Shown here: positions 1 to 6,277 of the stretch, one piece after another
Numbering within the stretch: position 1 is the first letter of the stretch
How the letters are laid out: each line of letters begins with the position of its first letter
NCBI GenBank assembly: GCA_018400335.1
Contig: JAGYMT010000120.1
Location: forward strand, 1-6,277
Length of the DNA stretch: 6,277 bases
From: Kiritimatiellia bacterium
Lineage (GTDB): Bacteria; Verrucomicrobiota; Kiritimatiellia; JAAZAB01
Reading direction: 5' to 3'
Made by a program: the position numbers and the translations under genes
The notes under the pieces: model-generated
The model's database searches: none
Told to the model about the DNA's origin: nothing
What the model saw: only the letters and a program-made list of their open reading frames with translations

Positions 1-1
1 G

Positions 2-262
2 CTGCCGCTGGCCGGCCTCCGCCTCTTCGCGCCCTCCCCCGGCGTCATAGCCGGATTCGATCTCGAAAAACTCGTTGCGGACAGGCGCGTGCTTGAATAC
101 TATTTGAAAAGTTGCCCAGGCGCCCGCGTGATATTCCCGCCGGAGGACTATGACTCGCAGATACTGGGACACGTCATTTTCAAGCCTGATCGCCCCGGCC
201 AGGTCGAGGCCGAATGCGCGGATATTGCCGGGCTTTTCGGAATCCGTATGGAGGAATCATGA
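2..262 (+). CDS. C-terminal end of a possible ATP-grasp ligase (partial, 5' end outside window)
   Basis: This frame is open from the left edge and ends in TGA, giving 86 residues with no start in the window. The tail has the pattern of the C-terminal lobe of ATP-grasp amino-acid ligases: a Gly-rich start (SPGVIAGFD), a short helix, then a 'PGARV....LGHVIFKPDRPGQVEAECADI' type segment. In ATP-grasp ligases the equivalent stretch reads roughly pG-x-V, a G-x-V-I strand, and a 'd-x-x-eA' helix. The catalytic ATP-grasp core lies outside the window, so the assignment is tentative and rests on pattern only. The stop overlaps the start of the next gene by four bases (ATGA), so the two are probably translationally coupled. 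A ligase of this kind would activate a carboxylate with ATP and join it to an amine or carrier, which would fit a decarboxylase partner. A completely different family remains possible. Confidence 0.4.
   Translation: MPLAGLRLFAPSPGVIAGFDLEKLVADRRVLEYYLKSCPGARVIFPPEDYDSQILGHVIFKPDRPGQVEAECADIAGLFGIRMEES
250..254 (+). promoter_or_regulatory. Shine-Dalgarno site for the decarboxylase
   Basis: GGAGG lies inside the last codons of the upstream gene, four bases before the ATG at 259. It decides the start. An in-frame earlier start at 214 would add 15 residues (MRGYCRAFRN...) that overlap the upstream frame and have no comparable ribosome site. Confidence 0.7.
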
Positions 263-1602
263 CGCACGAATCTGAGAGCATCCTTGAAAAGGCCGCCCTG
301 ATTCTAGACAAGCGAACGCCTGAGCTCGATTCCGCCGACCTCACCCGCCATGTCGCAAACATCCTTGATAGAAAGGACATCTTCCTCCGGATCCGCGAAC
401 AGTGCGGCTCCCCACTCTACATCATTGATGAGGATTCGCTCATCGCGCGCGCGCGGCTTTTCACAGCCGCATTCGAAAGCGCGCTTCCAGGCACGCACGT
501 CTATTTTGCGATGAAGAGCAACAACCACCCGCTGATCGCGCGGATACTCACGGACCTGGGACTGGGGCTTGATGTCTCCAGCGGCCTCGAGCTCGAGGTC
601 GCGCTCGGGACCGGGTGCAAAGACATTATTTTCAGCGGGCCGGGCAAGTCCGCGGAGGAGCTCGATCTTGCCGTGAAAAACGCGCAGTGCGTGACTATTC
701 TAATGGACAGCTTCGCCGAGCTCGAGCGGTTGCAGGCTGCGGCCTCCGCTGCGGGGGTCAAGGTCAGGGCGGGCATCCGGGTCGCCACGAAGGAATCGGG
801 CATATGGCGCAAGTTCGGCATCTCGCTCACCGAGCTGCCGCGCTTCATCGAAGCCTCAAAGGGGTGCTCAAGCGTGGACCTGCGCGGTCTGCAGTTCCAT
901 GTGAGCTGGAACCTCGACCCGCGCGGCTACGTCTGGTTCCTGCGCTCTCTGGGCGCGCAACTCGCCGAGCTGGGTTCCAAAAGGCTGGCCGGTCTCGAGT
1001 TCATAGACATCGGCGGCGGCTTCTGGCCGCGCCACGGCGAGTGGCTCGTTGAAACGGCGACCCCCGAGGGCGCGCTGCGCAACGCGGTGAGCCCGAAGCT
1101 GCCCGACCCGCTCCGGCATTTCAAACATCAGTCATTCAGCATCGAACAGTTCGCCTCCGACATAAGCGCCGCGGTCCGCCAGAACATCTTCCCGCACATC
1201 AATTGCCGCATATGCACCGAGCCAGGCCGATGGCTGTGCAACGACGCAATGCACATTCTGATGACCGTGATTGATAAAAAGGCGGATGATCTGGTAATCA
1301 CCGACGCCGGGATCAACGCCGTCGGCTGGGAGCGCTACGAGAACGACTATTTTCCGGTGATCAACCTCTCACGGCCGGCCGATTCCGAACACCCCTGCAT
1401 GGTCATGGGTTCGCTGTGCACCCCCCACGACATATGGGGCTATGCCTATCACGGCTCGGGCATCGAAAACGGCGATGCGCTCCTCGTTCCAAGCCAGGGC
1501 GCCTACACCTACAGCCTGCGCCAGGAGTTCATAAAGCCCCTACCCTCCGTCGCGCATATGAAATCCTCCGGCGGCAAGCTGACTATCACGAGAGTAAGAT
1601 GA
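259..1602 (+). CDS. PLP-dependent fold-type III amino acid decarboxylase (ornithine/diaminopimelate decarboxylase superfamily)
   Basis: This is a complete 447-residue cytosolic enzyme, close to the usual ~420-residue length of the superfamily with a slightly long N-terminus. The N-terminal alanine-racemase-like barrel shows the PLP Schiff-base lysine K86 in YFAMKSN, then LDVSSGLEL (104-112), FSGPGK (125-130), HVSW (214-217), the phosphate-binding IGGGF (251-255) and EPGR (321-324). The C-terminal beta domain carries the active-site cysteine C387 and D391 in GSLCTPHD, and the GAYTYS segment (414-419), where Y416 normally contacts PLP. Family knowledge says such enzymes remove the alpha-carboxylate of an amino acid such as meso-diaminopimelate, ornithine, lysine or a carrier-bound glutamate. 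The specificity motif here (HVSW, IGGGFWPRHGEW, CTPHD) differs from the HIGS and CESGD text typical of LysA, so the substrate is not assigned and the name lysA is withheld. ATGA overlaps at both ends place it in a tightly coupled operon. The class is secure; the substrate is not. Confidence 0.9.
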   Translation: MTHESESILEKAALILDKRTPELDSADLTRHVANILDRKDIFLRIREQCGSPLYIIDEDSLIARARLFTAAFESALPGTHVYFAMKSNNHPLIARILTDLGLGLDVSSGLELEVALGTGCKDIIFSGPGKSAEELDLAVKNAQCVTILMDSFAELERLQAAASAAGVKVRAGIRVATKESGIWRKFGISLTELPRFIEASKGCSSVDLRGLQFHVSWNLDPRGYVWFLRSLGAQLAELGSKRLAGLEFIDIGGGFWPRHGEWLVETATPEGALRNAVSPKLPDPLRHFKHQSFSIEQFASDISAAVRQNIFPHINCRICTEPGRWLCNDAMHILMTVIDKKADDLVITDAGINAVGWERYENDYFPVINLSRPADSEHPCMVMGSLCTPHDIWGYAYHGSGIENGDALLVPSQGAYTYSLRQEFIKPLPSVAHMKSSGGKLTITRVR

Positions 1603-1740
1603 ACAAGATGCCGCGGTGGTCGGCTGCGGGAGCGGTTCAAGGCCCTTGATGCTGATAAGGACGGGTTCGTCACGATGGAAGAGATGATTATAGCAATTCC
1701 GGTCAAGGTTGAGCCGACGGCTGAGCAGCCCGTGAAATAA
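1599..1740 (+). pseudogene. Small EF-hand protein, out of frame with its ATG (likely frameshifted remnant)
   Basis: An ATG at 1599 overlaps the decarboxylase stop (ATGA) and has a weak GAGAG four bases upstream. It gives only MNKMPRWSAAGAVQGP before a TGA ending at 1649. One frame over, the sequence is open from 1603 to the TAA at 1738-1740. From 1621 it encodes 39 residues: RLRERFKAL, then a full 12-residue EF-hand loop DADKDGFVTMEE (1648-1683), then a Pro/Glu-rich tail ending EQPVK. The loop has Asp at positions 1, 3 and 5, Gly at 6, a hydrophobic residue at 8 and Glu at 12, which is the complete calcium-ligand set. No ATG lies upstream of the loop in that frame. Removing one base between 1599 and about 1648 would join the ATG to the EF-hand frame. 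Either this is a decayed or truncated calcium-binding protein, or a sequencing indel broke an intact small gene. Recognition of the motif is firm; the gene model is not. Confidence 0.55.
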
Positions 1741-1799
1741 GGCGCTCGCCGACACTCATAGCCCGTTCATCAACAGAATATCCCACGCTAAACCCGGAA

Positions 1800-1833
1800 G
1801 CGCCTTTCGCTTTAACCTGGCGTGCGAAAGCGC
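1800..1833. terminator. Imperfect hairpin between convergent operons, possible transcription end
   Basis: The arm CTTTCGC (1804-1810) pairs perfectly with GCGAAAG (1824-1830). Beyond a bulged C at 1803, GCG (1800-1802) pairs with CGC (1831-1833). That gives ten pairs around a 13-base loop. It lies five bases beyond the stop of the dikinase-like gene on the - strand and about 60 bases beyond the EF-hand stop on the + strand. No T-run follows on either strand, so it is not a classical intrinsic terminator. The rest of the 1741-1837 gap shows nothing else. Confidence 0.35.
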
Positions 1834-1837
1834 CGCC

Positions 1838-4096
1838 TCATTGAAGCAGCCCGGCGCCGTAGGGGACCGTTTCGTCGAGGTATACATGAAGGAGGCGGCC
1901 GCTCGCCTCGCTCGGTATGTTGATAACCTTGATGACGGATGCAAACTCCGCGCCCGCCGGATCGAGCGCCGCAAGACAGTTGCCCGCACCGTTGATAAAA
2001 GCGGCGTTGAATACGGCTTCGTCGGCATCCGGATACAGCGGCAGGGGAATGATATTCGCCTCCACGAGGTCCTGGAAGAAATGCGTGCCGTGGCTGACCT
2101 CCGGCGTAACGCCGTCTTTCTCGCGCGCTATCTCGATGAGCATCAGAGAATTGTTGATGTCGTTGTATCTAACCGGCACCCCGAGATCAATATTGGAACT
2201 CCCCCACCTTCCCGGCCCCATTAGAATGAAACGCGTGCCGGCAAGCGCACGGTTGACGCGCCCCACGATGCGGGCTATCTCGCTCTTCCTGTCGGCAGTC
2301 GCCAGCGCCGCATATTCATTCTCGTCAACATAGATAATCGATTCTATATCTTTGACCACGGCGCTGGAAAAACCCTGCCGCGATGTGAAGATAATATCCT
2401 CGTCCGCGACAGGCGGAACCAGCACGGCGCCCTCAAACGCCGCACGCTGGGAGAGATGCCTGCACTGGAGGACATAAAGCTTGTTATCATGATAGACGAA
2501 TTCCATGTCAACCGGCATGCCGTAGATGGATTCTATCTTCTGCAGAACCTTCTTCATCAGCGCTGGAAACTTCTTGTTTTTCAGCAGCCCGTCGAAGGTT
2601 ATCGCGCACTTGCCGTGCTCAAGTTGATCCGGGAAGAAGAGCGGAGTCTTCAGCATGCCGTCCTCGGCTATCGAGACAATGTCGCGAAGATCCACCTGGC
2701 GGCCCTCCGCGGTGATCTCATTGACCAGGTCCGCGAAATTGTGCGTTTCAACCTGCCTGGTCTCAAGATTCAAGACATCCACGCAGCGCTGCGAATACTT
2801 GATCTTCTCGGACATTGTCACTTCCGGGCGCAGCGTAGGCTCCGAGAGCGATACCATGCGCGGATAGTCGTCGCCGACCCGCTCCACGGCGCGGGTGCCC
2901 AGCCCCATGACCATCCGGAGCATGCCGTCCTCCTTCCTGATGCGGGAGTTCCAGCAATGCGAGTTTTTTGAAAACCCTACCAGCGCCACCGACGGGAAGA
3001 AATACTTGCCGTACCGCGCGCCGACCACCCTCTGGATCAGGACGGCCATTCGTTCGTCGTGGTCGAGCAGGTTCCTGTCGCGCCTGTACTCAATGGCCTG
3101 GGCGCCGTACAGGCTCAGGTACACCTGCTTGATTCCCCACACCAGTTCCTCAAAACGCTCCTCGATTGTGCCCCTGTTTGAGATGAATATGGACTCATAC
3201 TTGCCGCTGAAGGAATGGCCCACGCTGTCCTCCAGGTAACTCGATGAACGCAGGATCAGGGGATTCCCCTCGGTCTGCCTGAGAATGTCCATGAACATGC
3301 CGTTCACATGATCGGAAAACGAGCCCTTGCGGAATCGCTCGTACAACGTTTCCCGCAGAGTCTCCATCGCGTCGTGATCAAGATACTTTAGACTGTGGCA
3401 CTCCTGCAGGCCGTTCCTGTTTACGTAGTCGGCAGCCACGCATGACTTGACGAAATAGGATTCCGGCTCCTCCAGCGCACCCTCAAGCTCCGGATCGCCG
3501 GCCGTGAGCGTCGGCTGGAGAATCCTGTTTGCAAGGATCATGCCCGCCGCCTTGCCCCCAATCAGGCCGGGCTGGGAAACCGACCCGATGGAGCGGCTGA
3601 GGACATCTTCCACGTCGCGCATTGTGATGTGGTTCTTTGCAATGCTGACATACGGGCGATGGTCGCTGATGAACTGGCTGATAAGGTCAACGCGGATTCC
3701 AAGCGTTACGCTCGGCGAGACGTGAAAGCGCCCGACCGGTATTTCACAGAACTTGTGGAGCAGGTTCCATATCTTTTCAGGATCGCCGCGCGTGACGTTG
3801 AGATACTGGAGCATCTCGCGCGCAAGCATATCCTTGCGCGCGAGATCTATGTAACCGAGCGCGTCCTCGTAATTCATGCGCTGGAAGAATGTCGCGAGCA
3901 AGCGCGCGCTGTAAAGCTCGTCCGGCCCGCCCGGCGCGCCGGGCTCCGAAGCGTCCGTTTCCGCGCGCTTCAGCTCTTCATCCCGGCACCAGAGCCCCTT
4001 CTCCTCGAGGACGCGCTCGAACACCTTGATGACATGCTCGAACGCGTGAACGTGGGAGATGACTTTCTGGTAGAGGACGTGCTCCTTCAAGTCCAT
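1838..4096 (-). CDS. PEP/pyruvate-binding (PPDK N-terminal-like) domain protein with GPGRWG/GTHFF C-terminal module
   Basis: This is a 752-residue soluble protein. Residues 1-170 are a mostly helical N-terminal region without a recognised motif. An ATP-grasp domain of the pyruvate phosphate dikinase/PEP synthase type follows: GLIGGKAAGM (177-186, nucleotide-contacting K182), ILRSSSYLEDS (281-291, R283), SFSGKYES (295-302), MGLGTRAVERVGDDYPR (397-413), and VDMEFVYHDNKLYVLQCR (529-546) with the metal/ATP-type E532, Q544 and R546. The C-terminus carries MGPGRWGSSNIDLGVP (626-641) and SHGTHFFQDL (669-678), a pair I recall from uncharacterised PEP/pyruvate-binding proteins of several phyla. The central phosphohistidine domain (GG-x-TSHAA type) and the PEP/pyruvate TIM barrel are absent, so it cannot be an ordinary PpsA or PpdK; reaction and substrate are unknown. 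The ATG at 4096 is chosen because AAGGAG precedes it by six bases. A GTG at 4123 would overlap the preceding stop and add nine residues. It is the last gene of the glutamate dehydrogenase operon, 23 bases after the preceding stop. Confidence 0.85.
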   Translation of the reverse strand: MDLKEHVLYQKVISHVHAFEHVIKVFERVLEEKGLWCRDEELKRAETDASEPGAPGGPDELYSARLLATFFQRMNYEDALGYIDLARKDMLAREMLQYLNVTRGDPEKIWNLLHKFCEIPVGRFHVSPSVTLGIRVDLISQFISDHRPYVSIAKNHITMRDVEDVLSRSIGSVSQPGLIGGKAAGMILANRILQPTLTAGDPELEGALEEPESYFVKSCVAADYVNRNGLQECHSLKYLDHDAMETLRETLYERFRKGSFSDHVNGMFMDILRQTEGNPLILRSSSYLEDSVGHSFSGKYESIFISNRGTIEERFEELVWGIKQVYLSLYGAQAIEYRRDRNLLDHDERMAVLIQRVVGARYGKYFFPSVALVGFSKNSHCWNSRIRKEDGMLRMVMGLGTRAVERVGDDYPRMVSLSEPTLRPEVTMSEKIKYSQRCVDVLNLETRQVETHNFADLVNEITAEGRQVDLRDIVSIAEDGMLKTPLFFPDQLEHGKCAITFDGLLKNKKFPALMKKVLQKIESIYGMPVDMEFVYHDNKLYVLQCRHLSQRAAFEGAVLVPPVADEDIIFTSRQGFSSAVVKDIESIIYVDENEYAALATADRKSEIARIVGRVNRALAGTRFILMGPGRWGSSNIDLGVPVRYNDINNSLMLIEIAREKDGVTPEVSHGTHFFQDLVEANIIPLPLYPDADEAVFNAAFINGAGNCLAALDPAGAEFASVIKVINIPSEASGRLLHVYLDETVPYGAGLLQ

Positions 4097-4102
4097 TCGA
4101 AT

Positions 4103-4108
4103 CTCCTT
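4103..4108 (-). promoter_or_regulatory. Shine-Dalgarno site deciding the start of the dikinase-like gene
   Basis: Read on the - strand this is AAGGAG followed by six bases (ATTCGA) and ATG. It supports the ATG at 4096 over the upstream GTG at 4123, which forms a GTGA overlap with the glutamate dehydrogenase stop. Confidence 0.75.
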
Positions 4109-4119
4109 CCCGTCCGGCG

Positions 4120-5367
4120 TCACACCCAGCCGCGCAGACGGCAGGCCTCGGCAACGCGCATCACGCTCACCATGTAGGCCGCGGTGCGCATCTGCACCTT
4201 GCGCTTCTTGTGAAGCTCGTACACCGCGTCAAACGCGCCATACATCTTTGCCTCCAGCCTCTGCCGGACCTCGGCGAGCGACCAGTAGTAATTGCTGCTG
4301 TTCTGAACCTGCTCGAAGTACGACACCGTCACCCCCCCGGCGTTGGCGAGGAAATCGGGAATGACGAACACGTCCTTCGCAAAGAGGATTTCATCAGCCT
4401 CCGGAGTCGTCGGCCCGTTCGCCAGCTCGCACACGATCTTCGCCTTGACGTTGGCGGCGTTCGCCTTGGTGATAACGTTTTCCAGCGCGCTGGGAAACAG
4501 GACGTCCACATCGAGCTCCAGAAGCTGCTCGTTGGATATCGGCTTCGTGCCGGGAAACGAGGCTACGCCGCCCGTTGTCAGCTTGTGCGTCACAAGCGCC
4601 TTGGCGTCAATGCCATCCATGCTGAACACCGCGCCCCTCGAGTCGCCGGCGGCGACCAGCTTCAATCCGAGCATCTCGGCGCCGAGCAGGGCGGCAAACT
4701 GCCCCGCGTTCCCGAATCCCATTATGGCCATCGGGCGGCCGGCAAGGTCCAACCCCAGCTTCTCAGCAGCCTTGCGCATGGTCATCATGCCGCCGCGCGC
4801 CGTGGCATCATCCCGGCCGAGACTGCCACCCACGGGAACCGGCTTGCCGGTGATCATGCCCGGATGGTGGCGGCGGACGATAACCTCATACTCATCCATC
4901 ATCCACGCCATGATCTGGGGATTGGTGTAGACGTCCGGCGCGGGCACGTCCTTGTCTATCCCAAAGATGTCGGCAAACGCCCGGATATAAGCCCGCGCCA
5001 GCCGCTCCTGCTCGCCCTCGGAGAGCTGCCTCGGGTTGCAGATTATGCCGCCCTTCCCGCCGCCAAGCGGAATGTCAACGACGGCCGTCTTCCAGGTCAT
5101 CCACGTGGCCAGGGCGCGGACGGTGTCAATCGTCTCCTCCGCGTGCCAGCGGATGCCACCCTTGGCCGGACCGCGCGCCATGTTGTGCTCGACGCGAAAC
5201 GCCTGAAACATTTTTATGGAGCCATCGTCCATCCTAACCGGCAGCCGCGCGGAATATTCGCGCTGCGGCCAGCGCAGAAATTCATGTGTTGTCGCATCCA
5301 GCCCGATAAGTCCCGCCGCCTCGTCCAACTGCGCCTGCGCCATCTTGAATACGTTGAATTCGCTCAT
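4120..5367 (-). CDS. gdhA: Glutamate dehydrogenase (intact tandem copy)
   Basis: It catalyses reversible oxidative deamination of L-glutamate to 2-oxoglutarate and ammonium with NAD(P), normally as a cytosolic hexamer. The 415 residues match the usual length of the short-subunit family. The N-terminal Glu/Leu/Phe/Val dehydrogenase dimerisation domain shows [13 protein letters not shown] (63-75, substrate-contacting K69), PLGGGKGG (100-107, catalytic K105) and PAPDVYT (142-148, catalytic D145). Next come ITGKP (172-176) and the Rossmann motif GFGNAG (217-222). The C-terminal region has [11 protein letters not shown] (315-325) and [16 protein letters not shown] (337-352). Cofactor preference cannot be read with confidence. 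An upstream in-frame ATG at 5406 would add 13 residues inside the previous gene's end. ATG 5367 is preferred because the protein then begins [17 protein letters not shown], the normal family start, behind purine-rich AAGGA and GAGAG sequence. It follows a truncated paralog by 29 bases and precedes the dikinase-like gene by 23, so the three are probably cotranscribed. Confidence 0.95.
   Translation of the reverse strand: MSEFNVFKMAQAQLDEAAGLIGLDATTHEFLRWPQREYSARLPVRMDDGSIKMFQAFRVEHNMARGPAKGGIRWHAEETIDTVRALATWMTWKTAVVDIPLGGGKGGIICNPRQLSEGEQERLARAYIRAFADIFGIDKDVPAPDVYTNPQIMAWMMDEYEVIVRRHHPGMITGKPVPVGGSLGRDDATARGGMMTMRKAAEKLGLDLAGRPMAIMGFGNAGQFAALLGAEMLGLKLVAAGDSRGAVFSMDGIDAKALVTHKLTTGGVASFPGTKPISNEQLLELDVDVLFPSALENVITKANAANVKAKIVCELANGPTTPEADEILFAKDVFVIPDFLANAGGVTVSYFEQVQNSSNYYWSLAEVRQRLEAKMYGAFDAVYELHKKRKVQMRTAAYMVSVMRVAEACRLRGWV
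4145..4179 (-). repeat. 35-base exact direct repeat, copy in the intact glutamate dehydrogenase
   Basis: This stretch near the 3' end of the intact dehydrogenase gene (encoding the [11 protein letters not shown] region) is identical base for base to 5422-5456 in the truncated paralog, 1277 bases away. It is part of the tandem gene duplication rather than a separate element. It could serve as a substrate for recombination between the copies. Confidence 0.85.
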
Positions 5368-5396
5368 CTCTCTCTCATCCGTCCTTTCTATTGTTG

Positions 5397-6236
5397 TTAC
5401 ACCCATCCGCGGAGCCGGGATGCCTCGGCAACGCGCATCACGCTCACCATGTAGGCGGCCGCGCGCATTTTGACTTTGCGTTTCGTGTGAAGCTCGTAGA
5501 CTGCATCGAACGCGCCCGTCATCTTCTCCTCAAGCCGTTTGTGGACCTCCGCGAGCGGCCAGTAAAAATTCGCGCTGTTCTGCACCTGCTCGAAATAGGA
5601 TACCGTGACTCCTCCGGCATTGGCGAGGAAATCGGGAATCACAAGAACGTCTTTAGCGAAGAGTATCTCGTCCGCCTCCGGAGTAGTTGGCCCGTTGGCA
5701 AGTTCACACAATATCCCGGCCCTGATTCCCCCCGCGTTCTCTTTCGTTATCACGTTTTCCAGCGCCGCCGGGATCAGGACGTCCACGTCGAGCTTGAACA
5801 TGTCCTCACTTCCGATCGGCTCCGTTCCGGAGATTTTGGTGACGGACCCCGTCTTATCGCAATGCAGGGCCAGCTTCTTCATATCAATCCCGCCCTTATT
5901 GTAAATCCCGCCGAACTCGTCAACCACCGCGACGACCTTCAGCCCGAGCAGCTCCTCGGCCAACAGCCCGGCATAACGGCCCACGTTCCCGAATCCCTGG
6001 ATCGCGGCAGTCCGGCCATCGAGCGAAATCCCGAGCTTCTTAGCCGACTCGCGCAGCACGATCATTCCGCCGCGCGCCGTCGAATCGGTCCTGCCCTGAC
6101 TGCCGCCGAGCGGCAGGGGCTTGCCGGTGATCACACCGGGCGCGTGCCGGCGGGCAATGGTTTCGTATTCGTCGAGCATCCATGCCATTATCTGGGGAGT
6201 CGTGTGTACGTCAGGCGGCGGCGTCCCGTTGCGCCG
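5397..6236 (-). pseudogene. Glutamate dehydrogenase paralog lacking its N-terminal ~140 residues
   Basis: From about 6224 down to the TAA at 5397-5399 the frame encodes a glutamate dehydrogenase from [15 protein letters not shown] onward. It includes [10 protein letters not shown], the Rossmann motif [17 protein letters not shown] and the full C-terminus ending RLRGWV. Upstream of TPPPD the dehydrogenase similarity stops abruptly and the frame meets a TAA at 6237-6239. The first ~140 residues are missing, including the KGGIR and GGGKGG lysines needed for glutamate binding and catalysis, and no other frame up to the right edge restores them. The first ATG (6188, 263 residues) lies inside a conserved motif and has no ribosome-binding site, so it is unlikely to be a real start. 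As it stands this copy cannot be an active dehydrogenase. The cause may be a genuine 5' deletion or rearrangement, or a misjoined contig end, since the break is only about 50 bases from the edge. It is the tandem paralog of the intact downstream copy. Confidence 0.75.
5422..5456 (-). repeat. 35-base exact direct repeat, copy in the truncated glutamate dehydrogenase
   Basis: Partner of the repeat at 4145-4179, in the same orientation and at the same position in the homologous gene. Flanking bases differ on both sides, mostly at synonymous positions. Confidence 0.85.
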
Positions 6237-6277
6237 TTACGGTCTGGCGAAACTGGTCCACGGTATCAGCCCAGTCG
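6225..6277. other. Edge segment unrelated to glutamate dehydrogenase
   Basis: These last ~53 bases replace the expected dehydrogenase N-terminal coding sequence. On the - strand one frame is open from the edge and reads [18 protein letters not shown] then AAA and a TGA at 6211-6213. On the + strand another frame reads [17 protein letters not shown] and runs off the edge. Both look protein-like but are too short to identify. No terminal inverted repeat or target-site duplication is visible, so an insertion sequence cannot be claimed. Confidence 0.3.

Noticed and set aside
586..597. Palindrome CTCGAGCTCGAG
   Set aside because: It lies inside the decarboxylase and encodes part of the conserved LDVSSGLELEV segment. 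Ordinary codon use explains it, so no operator is claimed.
615..1052. + strand 145-codon frame inside the decarboxylase gene
   Set aside because: It is an alternative frame of a gene whose correct frame carries all catalytic motifs. Its Arg/Gly-rich text is typical of a GC-rich shadow.
2456..2971. + strand open frame of 171 codons opposite the dikinase-like gene
   Set aside because: It lies entirely antisense to conserved motifs of the - strand protein and shows no family signature, so it is treated as a shadow.
4120..4123. GTGA overlap suggesting a GTG start for the dikinase-like gene at 4123
   Set aside because: The ATG at 4096 has AAGGAG at ideal spacing, while the GTG has no good ribosome site. 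The extra nine residues are not needed for any motif.
4210..5454. Long + strand open frame (414 codons) opposite the intact glutamate dehydrogenase
   Set aside because: It is an antisense shadow of a well-supported gene. Its composition is rich in Arg, His and Leu, it has no recognisable motif, and it tracks the codon bias of the real gene.
6225..6277. Insertion sequence end disrupting the upstream glutamate dehydrogenase
   Set aside because: No terminal inverted repeat, target duplication or transposase motif is visible in the few bases available.

Overview
The window is GC-rich bacterial DNA, densely coded, with coupled genes and good Shine-Dalgarno sites. It has no tRNA, rRNA, CRISPR array or recognisable insertion sequence. 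Genes run off both ends, so it looks like a contig or fragment rather than a complete locus. The taxon cannot be fixed from the sequence. The protein families suit an anaerobic or heterotrophic bacterium, but that is inference only.

Left part, + strand (2-1740). This holds the last 86 codons of a protein whose C-terminus resembles an ATP-grasp ligase. An ATGA overlap couples it to a complete 447-residue PLP-dependent fold-type III decarboxylase (ornithine/diaminopimelate decarboxylase superfamily). A second ATGA overlap follows, leading into a short tract that encodes one perfect EF-hand calcium-binding loop in the wrong frame for its ATG. That tract is probably a broken small gene.

A 97-base convergent gap (1741-1837) contains an imperfect hairpin just past the stop of the opposing operon.

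Right part, - strand (6277 down to 1838). In transcription order it holds a glutamate dehydrogenase gene whose first ~140 codons are missing, an intact tandem glutamate dehydrogenase of 415 residues, and a 752-residue protein. The last protein has a PEP-synthase/PPDK-type ATP-grasp (PEP/pyruvate-binding) domain and a conserved GPGRWG...GTHFFQ C-terminal module. It lacks the phosphohistidine and PEP-binding barrel domains of true dikinases. The three genes are nearly contiguous and read as one operon. The dehydrogenases interconvert glutamate and 2-oxoglutarate plus ammonium. The role of the dikinase-like protein is unknown, and its link to nitrogen/carbon balance is inferred from position only.

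The least ordinary points are the dikinase-like protein without a phosphotransfer domain in a glutamate dehydrogenase operon, the uneven similarity between the two dehydrogenases, the abrupt loss of dehydrogenase homology near 6224, and the out-of-frame EF-hand remnant. I see no clearly new multi-gene system.
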